A stretch of 5,246 nucleotides of DNA. Source: Candidatus Corynebacterium faecipullorum (lineage in GTDB: Bacteria; Actinomycetota; Actinomycetes; Mycobacteriales; Mycobacteriaceae). The stretch is from NCBI GenBank assembly GCA_019114925.1, contig DXEO01000155.1, forward strand, positions 1 to 5,246. Reading direction: 5' to 3'. Position numbers and translations under genes: made by a program. Below, one piece after another: positions 1-4,606 of this stretch (positions are counted from its first letter, which is position 1; every line of letters begins with the position of its first letter). The notes beneath the pieces are model-generated. The model had not been told where the DNA came from and ran no database searches. It saw only the letters and a program-made list of their open reading frames with translations.

Positions 1-11
1 GTGCTTCAGCG

Positions 12-38
12 ACAAGGCCCGCCCTGTGCGGGCCTTGT
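12..38 (+). terminator. Intrinsic terminator hairpin at the left edge
   Basis: An 11-bp perfect stem (12-22 pairing with 28-38, ACAAGGCCCGC against GCGGGCCTTGT) closes a 5-base loop and is followed by TCGATCT, a short T-poor tail. It most likely ends a plus-strand gene lying left of the window. By synteny with C. glutamicum that gene could be glgC, but nothing of it is visible here. The stem is GC-rich and long enough to work in either direction. Confidence 0.75.
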
Positions 39-91
39 TCGATCTCACAGCGATTACGTAACAAAAAGGTTGCTTTCTTATAACACTCTCG

Positions 92-119
92 GTTACTCTG
101 ACTGTAGTTTGCGTATAAA
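92..119 (+). promoter_or_regulatory. Candidate promoter of the small membrane ORF
   Basis: TATAAA at 114-119 is a good SigA-type -10 box. A weak -35 (GTTACT, 92-97) lies 16 bases upstream. Transcription would start near 126, leaving a leader of about 27 bases before the ATG at 153. A second AT-rich hexamer, TATAAC at 79-84, could be an alternative -10 but has no clear -35. The assignment rests on pattern only. Confidence 0.4.
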
Positions 120-138
120 ACGCGCACAGAGCAGTCAG
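98..138. repeat. Nested inverted repeats centred on the -10 box
   Basis: CTGACTG (98-104) is the exact reverse complement of CAGTCAG (132-138). Inside them GCGT (111-114) pairs with ACGC (120-123), with ATAAA between. The two dyads share nearly the same centre, which falls on the TATAAA box, with spacers of 6 and 8 bases. This symmetry fits a dimeric regulator operator or a structured leader. Chance cannot be excluded for 7-bp arms. Confidence 0.4.
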
Positions 139-152
139 CATAGTGGGGAATT

Positions 153-326
153 ATGAAATCCATGCAGTTTGATATCGTCTTCAAATCAGTCGTCGCCTTT
201 GGGACGGCCTTGACCATCGTGGTCGGCGGTTCGGCGGCGGTTCCCCAGGCCTTTGACAAGGGCGCTGTCCATGACACCGCCGCTGCCGCGTCCGCTCCCG
301 GCAGCATGGACCGTACAGCGCGGTAA
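153..326 (+). CDS. Small orphan membrane or secreted protein, 57 aa
   Basis: I do not recognise a family. The reading frame opens with ATG 153, has a GGGGA-like ribosome site at 145-149 only a few bases upstream, and ends in TAA at 324-326. A second ATG (residue 4, position 162) would give better ribosome-site spacing. Residues 12-30 form one hydrophobic segment (SVVAFGTALTIVV then GGSAA) preceded by K11. The rest, from about residue 33, is polar and Ala-rich, ending in MDRTAR. This fits a single-pass membrane peptide or a signal peptide (possible cleavage after SAA, residue 29) with a tail of roughly 28 residues. Gene status is supported by the upstream promoter-like sequence and hydrophobic pattern. 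It could also be the surviving amino end of a decayed longer gene, since weak frames follow up to 709. Confidence 0.55.
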   Translation: MKSMQFDIVFKSVVAFGTALTIVVGGSAAVPQAFDKGAVHDTAAAASAPGSMDRTAR

Positions 327-461
327 GCACACAATCGGGTGTAGAGCGTTTCAGTGCCATGTTGCGTGAGCGGTCTTGAGCGCAGGCATAAGCGGCGGAG
401 ATAGAAGACAGTCCGGTGCAAACGAGGGGTCGGGGTTGGCCAGGAGGAGAAGGGCCGCGGC

Positions 462-548
462 ATGGATCGTGCGGCTGATGGATCCGGCTTGAGCGAAGTG
501 GAGCGCGCTGCGGAGAAAGCTCGCGCAGAAGCGGCAGTGCGAGCTTGA
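462..548 (+). CDS. Possible 28-aa Ala/Glu/Arg-rich peptide or remnant
   Basis: ATG 462 to TGA 546-548. AGGAGG at 442-447 is a perfect ribosome site, but the spacing of 14 bases is long. Residues 10-28 (LSEVERAAEKARAEAAVRA) would form a charged amphipathic helix, which is more protein-like than the other frames here. It shares phase with the 57-aa ORF upstream, but stops lie between them. No family is recognised. It may be a fragment of a decayed coding sequence rather than a gene. Confidence 0.2.
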   Translation: MDRAADGSGLSEVERAAEKARAEAAVRA

Positions 549-580
549 CAATAAGCGGCCGGCAACTCGGCAGTGGTTGA

Positions 581-709
581 ACAGCAAGTGCGGATCTTGA
601 CTCTGATAAGTCCTCGGAAGATAACAAGACGCTGATGCTAGCCGGATTCGGTATTCTGGCCTTCGCAGCGCTGGTGCCTACTTTCCTTATTGGCACCGTT
701 TCGGCGTGA
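581..709 (+). pseudogene. Open frame ending in a membrane helix, no good start
   Basis: The frame is open from 581 (after a TGA at 578-580) to TGA 707-709. It encodes an acidic stretch (DLDSDKSSEDNK) followed by a strongly hydrophobic segment (LAGFGILAFAALVPTFLIG) and ends TVSA. The only conventional start is ATG 635, which would give a 24-residue peptide made almost entirely of the membrane helix and lacks a well-placed ribosome site. The acidic linker before the helix looks like real coding sequence without a start, suggesting the carboxyl end of a frame-disrupted gene. A tiny membrane peptide from ATG 635 is the alternative. Confidence 0.3.
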
Positions 710-760
710 GTGGTGAAGCGCCCGCGTGGCTGCTCAACGCTGTGCGCCTCTAGCGTAGGT

Positions 761-809
761 ATGCAAAGACCTCACGGTTCCTTACCGGAATAGTGAGGTC
801 TTTGTGCAT
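761..809. terminator. Bidirectional hairpin between convergent units
   Basis: AAAGACCTCAC (765-775) pairs perfectly with GTGAGGTCTTT (793-803). The stem is extended by ATGC (761-764) against GCAT (806-809) around a 2-base bulge, and an inner TTCC/GGAA pair (778-781 with 787-790) caps it. It lies between the plus-strand small ORFs and the 3' end of the minus-strand methyltransferase, so it probably stops transcription from both sides. On the minus strand it begins 43 bases after the methyltransferase stop codon. Confidence 0.7.
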
Positions 810-851
810 TGTGCCGACGGTGACGGCGGGGCGCTTACCGCGACCTGGCTC

Positions 852-1496
852 TTAACGCTTGGTAATCAGAGTGATACCGGATTCGAGCGGCAGACGCGTA
901 ATGACAGCGCCCTCCAGTGACCGTGCGAACTCATCGGCTTCGCGCGCAGCAGTCGTGGTGCGATCCGTCCGTGACGTATCGGCCAGTGTTCCGTCGAGCA
1001 ATGCGCCAGCAAGGACGAGCGTGCCGCCGTGTGTGAGCAGCGGCCACGCGGCCTTCGTTAGAGCCTGCAGGTCCATGGTGGGAACATCAGCGTAAATGAC
1101 GTGGTAGGACTCGTTGGCAAGACGACCGATGACATCGAGGGGACGCGACGGGAGGAAGCGCACGCGCGAGGTAGGGTGGCCTGCCGTGCGGAACAATTGC
1201 TTGGCGTTGGCTTGGTGTTCAGCCTCTGGGTCGATGCACGAAAGGATGCCGCCTTCAGGCAGACCCTCGAGTAGATAGAGACCTGCTACGGAAACCGCCG
1301 GAGTGATGGCAATCGCCTGCGGCTTCTCCGCGTGCACGCCACCAGAAGTAAGAGTGGCGAGGAGCTGACCTACAGCAATACCTGGGGCGGGAAGCGAGAA
1401 TTCCTCCGCATGCGCGTAGGCGGCACGCAGCGCCTCCGAGCGCTCAGTGGTCGTGTCGATGTAGTCGAGCAGGGCATTATATGCAGTAGAAGTCAC
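852..1496 (-). CDS. SAM-dependent O-methyltransferase (Rv1220c-like)
   Basis: A 214-residue class I methyltransferase of the catechol/caffeoyl-CoA-like O-methyltransferase family; the substrate is unknown. The GTG start at 1496 is chosen because AGGA (minus strand, 1505-1508) sits 8 bases upstream; the longer frame to 1556 adds an unlikely Cys/Pro-rich extension. The SAM site is visible as AIAITPAVSVAGLYLLEGLP (61-80), with the ribose-binding acid D89 in CIDPEAEHQ. Then follow RFLPSRPLDV (113-122), the strand IYADVPTMD (134-142) and the helix AAWPLLTHGGTLVL (149-162). The segment LDGTLADTSRTDR and the carboxyl end GITLITKR are typical of the actinobacterial subgroup. One oddity is LAGALLDG (162-169), where relatives as I recall them have Asp at the position of G164; this may weaken metal binding. 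The gene is divergent from sigE, as Rv1220c is in M. tuberculosis. Confidence 0.87.
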   Translation of the reverse strand: MTSTAYNALLDYIDTTTERSEALRAAYAHAEEFSLPAPGIAVGQLLATLTSGGVHAEKPQAIAITPAVSVAGLYLLEGLPEGGILSCIDPEAEHQANAKQLFRTAGHPTSRVRFLPSRPLDVIGRLANESYHVIYADVPTMDLQALTKAAWPLLTHGGTLVLAGALLDGTLADTSRTDRTTTAAREADEFARSLEGAVITRLPLESGITLITKR

Positions 1497-1577
1497 AGTG
1501 CTTATCCTAGCGGCCCAAGCCGGTGCGCGGGGCTGACAGGTCGTGCACAGGAACATTCACAGTGGATTAGCAGCTCG

Positions 1578-1603
1578 ATATCTGGCTTTTGGAGCACAGA
1601 TAT
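1578..1603. repeat. Inverted repeat just before the sigE start
   Basis: ATATCTG (1578-1584) and CAGATAT (1597-1603) are perfect 7-bp inverted arms around a 12-base spacer. The right arm overlaps TATAGC (1601-1606), a possible -10 element, and lies 7 bases from the first sigE ATG. This could be an operator or a leader hairpin. No clear -35 or regulator consensus was found. Confidence 0.35.
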
Positions 1604-1609
1604 AGCACA

Positions 1610-2227
1610 ATGAAATGCATGAAACGCGCAATGGCAGACCATTATTCGGACCAGCTTCACGGGACCGCTGCCTTTGACGCGGGCGAGGCCAGCATGCCCA
1701 CGTGGGGGGAACTCGTCGCAGAGCACGCGGATAGCGTGTACCGATTGGCGTACCGCCTTTCCGGTAATCAGCATGATGCGGAAGATCTCACCCAGGAAAC
1801 GTTTATGCGCGTCTTCCGCTCCTTGGATAAGTACAAGGCCGGAACCTTTGAGGGCTGGTTACACCGCATCACCACCAACCTCTTCCTTGACATGGTGCGT
1901 CATCGCAGCAAGATCCGCATGGAGGCGCTGCCGGAGGACTATGACCGCGTCCCGGGCGAAGATATGACCCCGGAGCAGGCTTACACCGTGGCAAACCTCG
2001 ACCCTGCGCTGCAACGTGCGCTCGATGAGCTGAGTCCGGACTTTCGCGTCGCCGTCGTTCTGTGTGACGTCGTAGGAATGAGCTACGACGAAATCGCAGA
2101 AACGCTGGGCGTCAAGATGGGTACGGTTCGTTCACGTATCCACCGCGGGCGCTCGCAGCTGCGCGCCTCACTCGAGGCCGCGGCCGTCAACGATTCTGAC
2201 GCACGAATTTTGCTCCGTACGCGGTAG
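1610..2227 (+). CDS. sigE: ECF RNA polymerase sigma factor SigE
   Basis: Extracytoplasmic-function sigma factor that directs RNA polymerase to envelope and surface-stress genes. From ATG 1610 it has 205 residues. Region 2 spans about 36-100: HADSVYRLAYRLSG, then DAEDLTQETFMRVFRSL (core binding, 56-72) and FEGWLHRITTNLFLDMVRHR (-10 recognition, 80-99). Region 4 spans about 131-185, with the helix-turn-helix in SYDEIAETLGVKMGTVRSRI (158-177) reading the -35. A linker with DYDRVPGEDM joins the two. The start is uncertain: TTG 1589, ATG 1610, 1619 and 1631 are all in frame and none has a well-spaced ribosome site. ATG 1631 (198 residues, beginning MADHYSDQ) or near-leaderless translation is quite possible. 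An anti-sigma gene follows 93 bases downstream, as expected for this family. Confidence 0.93.
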   Translation: MKCMKRAMADHYSDQLHGTAAFDAGEASMPTWGELVAEHADSVYRLAYRLSGNQHDAEDLTQETFMRVFRSLDKYKAGTFEGWLHRITTNLFLDMVRHRSKIRMEALPEDYDRVPGEDMTPEQAYTVANLDPALQRALDELSPDFRVAVVLCDVVGMSYDEIAETLGVKMGTVRSRIHRGRSQLRASLEAAAVNDSDARILLRTR

Positions 2228-2310
2228 CATTCAGCGCGCTAGGCTGGAGACGTACACACGCCCGCCAGCACGAGCGCGGCGGACCCGATTCATTCACCCG
2301 ATTGGATAAA

Positions 2311-2315
2311 GGAGG
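2311..2315 (+). promoter_or_regulatory. Ribosome site that fixes the anti-sigma start
   Basis: AAAGGAGG ends at 2315, placing the GGAGG core 5 bases before ATG 2321. An in-frame GTG at 2315 overlaps this site and therefore cannot be the start. This is the strongest ribosome site in the window, suggesting the anti-sigma factor is made at a high rate relative to SigE. Confidence 0.8.
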
Positions 2316-2320
2316 TGGCC

Positions 2321-2734
2321 ATGAAGAACCACGCCGCACCCGTGTCGCTCGGCGGCGCACGCGCAGCGCGCCAGCGCACGGTAGACAAGCTGAAAGCAAA
2401 AGCGCGCCGTTACGATTCCATTGGTCACCTCGGTCCAGAAGCCGTCGTTGCATTTGTCGATGGTGAGATGGGCCCGAAGTCGCAACATCGTGTTCGGGTG
2501 CACCTCGTGCACTGCCCGGAATGCCGTGGCGAGATTGAGCGCCAACGTGGCGCAGCCGAGTGGGTCCGCCAACGCAGCGAGGATGTGCATATCCCGCAAA
2601 GCCTCGTCGCACGGCTCACGAATATTGCGTCATCACCCCAGTGCGCCGGGCCCAATGGGGAAGAGCTCGCGTGTACTCCTAAACAAGACTTTTTGGATAA
2701 GCTCGACACGCTGCGTCGCGCAATAAGAAGGTAA
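2321..2734 (+). CDS. cseE: Zinc-binding anti-sigma factor of SigE (CseE/RseA-like)
   Basis: A 137-residue cytoplasmic anti-sigma factor expected to bind and silence SigE. The core is HLGPEAVVAFVDGEMG (36-51) followed by VRVHLVHCPECRGEIE (58-73). It carries the HxxxCxxC motif (H61, C65, C68) of zinc-associated anti-sigma (ZAS) domains, with H36 a likely fourth ligand. Mycobacterial RseA has the same layout. No membrane segment is present, so it is soluble. The amino end (13-30) is strongly basic (RAARQRTVDKLKAKARR), and the carboxyl end is an amphipathic basic helix (FLDKLDTLRRAIRR). By analogy, release of SigE could follow oxidation of the zinc site or regulated proteolysis; the sequence does not show which. 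It sits 93 bases after sigE and 7 bases before tatB, so sigE-cseE-tatB may be one transcript. The symbol follows C. glutamicum usage. Confidence 0.88.
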   Translation: MKNHAAPVSLGGARAARQRTVDKLKAKARRYDSIGHLGPEAVVAFVDGEMGPKSQHRVRVHLVHCPECRGEIERQRGAAEWVRQRSEDVHIPQSLVARLTNIASSPQCAGPNGEELACTPKQDFLDKLDTLRRAIRR

Positions 2735-2741
2735 AGAACGC

Positions 2742-3272
2742 GTGTTTTCCAATATCGGGTGGGGCGAAATTTTCGTCATCGCCATTATTGCTGTTTTGGT
2801 CATTGGCCCCGAGCGCCTGCCTGGTGTGATTCAGGACGTGCGCGCTGCTATCTATGCTGCGCGCAAGGCTATCAATAGTGCCAAGGCGGAACTCAATGGC
2901 GAGATGAGCAGCTTGGGCCAAGAGTTTGACGCTCTGCGTGGTCCCATCAATACAGCTGCGGAGTGGGGCCGCATGGGGCCGCGCGCGGCGATTACTAAGG
3001 CACTCTTTGATGGCGATGATTCCGCCTGGGATGACTTCGATCCGCGCAAGCCTGCGCGACACCAGGAGCCCGGACAGCCTGCTGCAGGCACCCAACCGAA
3101 TCAGGGCGGCGCTCAGGGATACCAGGGACCGGGCGCGGCTCCGGCGCCCCAAAATCCCGCTCAGAATTCGGCCCAGAATCCTGCGCAGTCACCGCAGAAC
3201 CCGCAGCAGCGTGGCGAGAATGGCGGCGACTACAGCAGCGGTGGTGGCTTCTCTTGGGCGGATATCACCTAG
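2742..3272 (+). CDS. tatB: Sec-independent translocase subunit TatB
   Basis: TatB, with TatC, forms the receptor for twin-arginine signal peptides in the cytoplasmic membrane. The 176-residue frame starts at GTG 2742, 7 bases after the cseE stop, with AGAAGG at 2726-2731 as ribosome site inside the end of cseE. Residues 5-21 are the N-terminal membrane helix (IGWGEIFVIAIIAVLVI), with E9 matching the functionally important early glutamate of TatB. It ends in the family hallmark GPERLPG (22-28), followed by a long amphipathic helix (29-50, DVRAAIYAARKAINSAKAEL). From about residue 105 to 165 the protein is a low-complexity tail rich in Gln, Asn, Pro and Gly with repeated QNPAQ units. It finishes with GGGFSWADIT, which looks like a defined tail motif. 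TatA and TatC are encoded elsewhere, as is usual in actinobacteria. HtrA, which precedes tatB in mycobacteria, is missing. Confidence 0.93.
   Translation: MFSNIGWGEIFVIAIIAVLVIGPERLPGVIQDVRAAIYAARKAINSAKAELNGEMSSLGQEFDALRGPINTAAEWGRMGPRAAITKALFDGDDSAWDDFDPRKPARHQEPGQPAAGTQPNQGGAQGYQGPGAAPAPQNPAQNSAQNPAQSPQNPQQRGENGGDYSSGGGFSWADIT
3127..3216 (+). repeat. Gln/Asn/Pro repeat tract in the tatB tail
   Basis: Imperfect repeats of a CCx-CAG-AAx-type unit encode QNPAQ, QNSAQ, QNPAQS and QNPQQ. The codons vary between copies (AAT and AAC, CCC, CCT and CCG), so the tract is probably old and selected at the protein level rather than a fresh slippage expansion. It would form a flexible disordered cytoplasmic tail. 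Confidence 0.55.
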
Positions 3273-3330
3273 CCGCAGGCGCAGAGAACAACCGCAGGGA
3301 ACAGCCGCAAAGCACAAGCCCACAGAAGAA

Positions 3331-3368
3331 AAGGCCCCGCGAACTCGGTACAGTGTTCGCGAGGCCTT
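3331..3368. terminator. Bidirectional terminator between tatB and mrp
   Basis: AAGGCC (3331-3336) pairs with GGCCTT (3363-3368) and CGCGAAC (3338-3344) with GTTCGCG (3355-3361), with one C-A mismatch and a 10-base loop. The A-rich flank at 3325-3332 (GAAGAAAA) becomes a T-rich tail on the minus strand, so it is best suited to end mrp, whose stop lies 13 bases away. It would also catch transcripts from tatB, 58 bases downstream of its stop. Confidence 0.8.
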
Positions 3369-3381
3369 ATCTCGTGCGCGT

Positions 3382-4512
3382 CTACTTCACGCCGAGGCTC
3401 AAAGACTTGCCAGCGAGCGAGTCCTTGCGGACGACGAGCTTCGAGGCGACATCGGCAAGCGCAGCTCCGGCGGGGGACTCAGGCGCCGCAACGACTACGG
3501 GGGTGCCTTCATCGCCATTGGTGCGCAGGGCCGGATCCAGCGGGATCTGACCGAGCAGCGGAACGTCGGTGCCAAGGAGCGTGCTCAGGCGATTGGCGAC
3601 AGTATGGCCGCCGCCTGCGCCGAAGATCTCCATCGTGGAGCCATCCGGCATGACCATGGCAGACATGTTCTCCACGACTCCGGCGACACGCTGGCCGGTT
3701 TGCTGCGCCATCGAGCCGGCACGCTCAGCGACCTCAGCGGCGGCTGCCTGCGGCGTAGTGACGACGAGGAGCTCCGCGTTGGGGATGAGCTGTGCGACCG
3801 AAAGCGCGACATCGCCGGTACCCGGCGGCAAGTCGAGGAGAAGAACGTCAAGATCGCCCCAGAAGACATCGCCCAGGAACTGCTGAAGCGCGCGGTGGAG
3901 CATAGGGCCGCGCCACACGATGGGGGCATTGCCCTCGATGAACTGGCCGATGGAGATGAACTTAAGGCCGTGCGCGATGGGCGGCAGCAGCATTTCCTCA
4001 TCGATGACCGTGGGCGGTTCCATATTGCCCAGGAGACCGGGGATGGAGTGGCCGTAAATATCGGCATCGACGATGCCAACCTTGAGGCCGCGGGCGGCGA
4101 GTGCGGCGCCCAGATTGGCCGTCATGGACGACTTGCCCACGCCGCCCTTGCCGGAGGCCACGGCGAAGACGCGCGTGGTGGAATTCGGCTTGGCGAAGGG
4201 GATTTCAGGCTCGGCCTGGCCGCCGCGCAGCTTTTGCTTGAGGGCACGACGTTGGTCGTCATTCATCGCGTCCATGGTCACGGTCACGGTGCCCACGCCC
4301 TCGAGGTCTTCGAGCACCGCGCGGGTGTTCTGTTCGATGGTGTTTTTCATGGGGCAGCCAGCGATGGTGAGGTAGACCTCGACCGCGACATCGTTGCCGT
4401 CAATGGCGATGGATTTCACCATGTCCAGCTCGGTAATCGGGCGACCGATTTCGGGGTCCTCGACGCGGGACAGTGCCTCGCGTACGTGGGATTCTTCAAT
4501 TGCGTTAGTCAT
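3382..4512 (-). CDS. mrp: Mrp/ApbC family P-loop ATPase, Fe-S cluster carrier
   Basis: A 376-residue cytoplasmic ATPase of the Mrp/ApbC/Nbp35 group, which binds and transfers Fe-S clusters. Residues 1-82 are a MIP18/DUF59 domain: VEDPEIGRPITELDMV (17-32), with Cys53 in IAGCPMKN. A linker (83-112) leads to the SIMIBI NTPase. It has the deviant Walker A SGKGGVGKSS (120-129), DADIYGHSIPGLLG (149-162), VWRGPM (199-204), the Walker B-like LLLDLPPGTGD (224-234) and TTPQAAAAEVAERA (252-265). After VVENMS (279-284) the sequence runs MVMPDGSTMEIFGAGGG, where enterobacterial ApbC has a CxxC cluster motif. Cys53 is the only cysteine in the protein, so cluster binding, if any, would depend on it or a partner. 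ATG 4512 is used; the ribosome site is weak and a promoter lies almost against it. The gene is convergent with tatB and divergent from the lipoprotein gene. Confidence 0.93.
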   Translation of the reverse strand: MTNAIEESHVREALSRVEDPEIGRPITELDMVKSIAIDGNDVAVEVYLTIAGCPMKNTIEQNTRAVLEDLEGVGTVTVTMDAMNDDQRRALKQKLRGGQAEPEIPFAKPNSTTRVFAVASGKGGVGKSSMTANLGAALAARGLKVGIVDADIYGHSIPGLLGNMEPPTVIDEEMLLPPIAHGLKFISIGQFIEGNAPIVWRGPMLHRALQQFLGDVFWGDLDVLLLDLPPGTGDVALSVAQLIPNAELLVVTTPQAAAAEVAERAGSMAQQTGQRVAGVVENMSAMVMPDGSTMEIFGAGGGHTVANRLSTLLGTDVPLLGQIPLDPALRTNGDEGTPVVVAAPESPAGAALADVASKLVVRKDSLAGKSLSLGVK

Positions 4513-4523
4513 ATTAGCTACCC

Positions 4524-4551
4524 ATCTTAGTCCCGGATCTTCCCGTGTAAA
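4524..4551 (-). promoter_or_regulatory. mrp promoter, near-leaderless
   Basis: On the minus strand, TTTACA (plus 4546-4551) and TAAGAT (plus 4524-4529) are separated by 16 bases and match SigA -35 (5 of 6) and -10 (4 of 6) boxes. The predicted start, about 7 bases past the -10, falls near 4517, leaving a leader of only about 5 bases before ATG 4512. This agrees with the poor ribosome site there. Confidence 0.5.
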
Positions 4552-4553
4552 CT
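4548..4553 (+). promoter_or_regulatory. Candidate -10 box of the lipoprotein gene
   Basis: TAAACT matches the TAnnnT pattern of corynebacterial -10 boxes and lies 53 bases before ATG 4607. No convincing -35 was found. It overlaps the -35 box assigned to mrp on the other strand, so the two promoters would compete for polymerase. TACCAT (4563-4568) is an alternative. Confidence 0.3.
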
Positions 4554-4606
4554 AGTCACCCGTACCATCTGGATTCGAGCTGATCTCGCGACAAGGAGCC
4601 CCGTTC

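Larger units (their letters stand above)
327..760 (+). other. Gene-poor stretch with possible gene remnants
   Basis: No full-length gene is visible on either strand. Two short plus-strand frames stand out: 462-548 and 581-709, each described separately. Stops interrupt every plus frame between them. Minus-strand open frames across this stretch translate to Pro/Arg/Ser-rich sequence with no domain and look like GC-driven shadows. I see no tRNA, rRNA or convincing structured RNA. The best reading is either two tiny genes or an eroded gene that once joined an N-terminal membrane segment, an Ala/Glu/Arg-rich helix and a C-terminal membrane segment. Confidence 0.45.

Noticed and set aside
404..416. 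GAAGACAGTCCGG, resembling the GAGGAAAGTCCGG element of RNase P RNA
   Set aside because: No other conserved RNase P segment or matching pairing partner was found nearby.
181..696. 171-codon minus-strand open frame across the small plus-strand ORFs
   Set aside because: The translation is Pro/Arg/Ser-rich with no domain, has no clear ribosome site and overlaps a more plausible plus-strand membrane peptide.
706..753. GTG overlapping the 707-709 stop (GTGA) as a coupled small ORF
   Set aside because: It encodes only 15 residues and nothing supports translation beyond the overlap itself.
1550..1554. GGAAC upstream of sigE as an ECF-type -35
   Set aside because: No CGTT-like -10 occurs at 16-18 bases; the nearest CGAT is about 21 bases away.
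1497..1556. Longer ATG start of the methyltransferase at 1556
   Set aside because: The added 20 residues look non-coding, and a well-spaced AGGA precedes the GTG at 1496.
2304..2309. GATAAA as a separate promoter -10 for the anti-sigma gene
   Set aside because: It runs into the ribosome binding site, so a transcript starting there would lack or truncate that site.
2926..4530. 534-codon plus-strand open frame spanning tatB and the antisense of mrp
   Set aside because: It lies out of frame within tatB, crosses a terminator and runs antisense to a well-supported ATPase; length comes from high GC at third codon positions of mrp.
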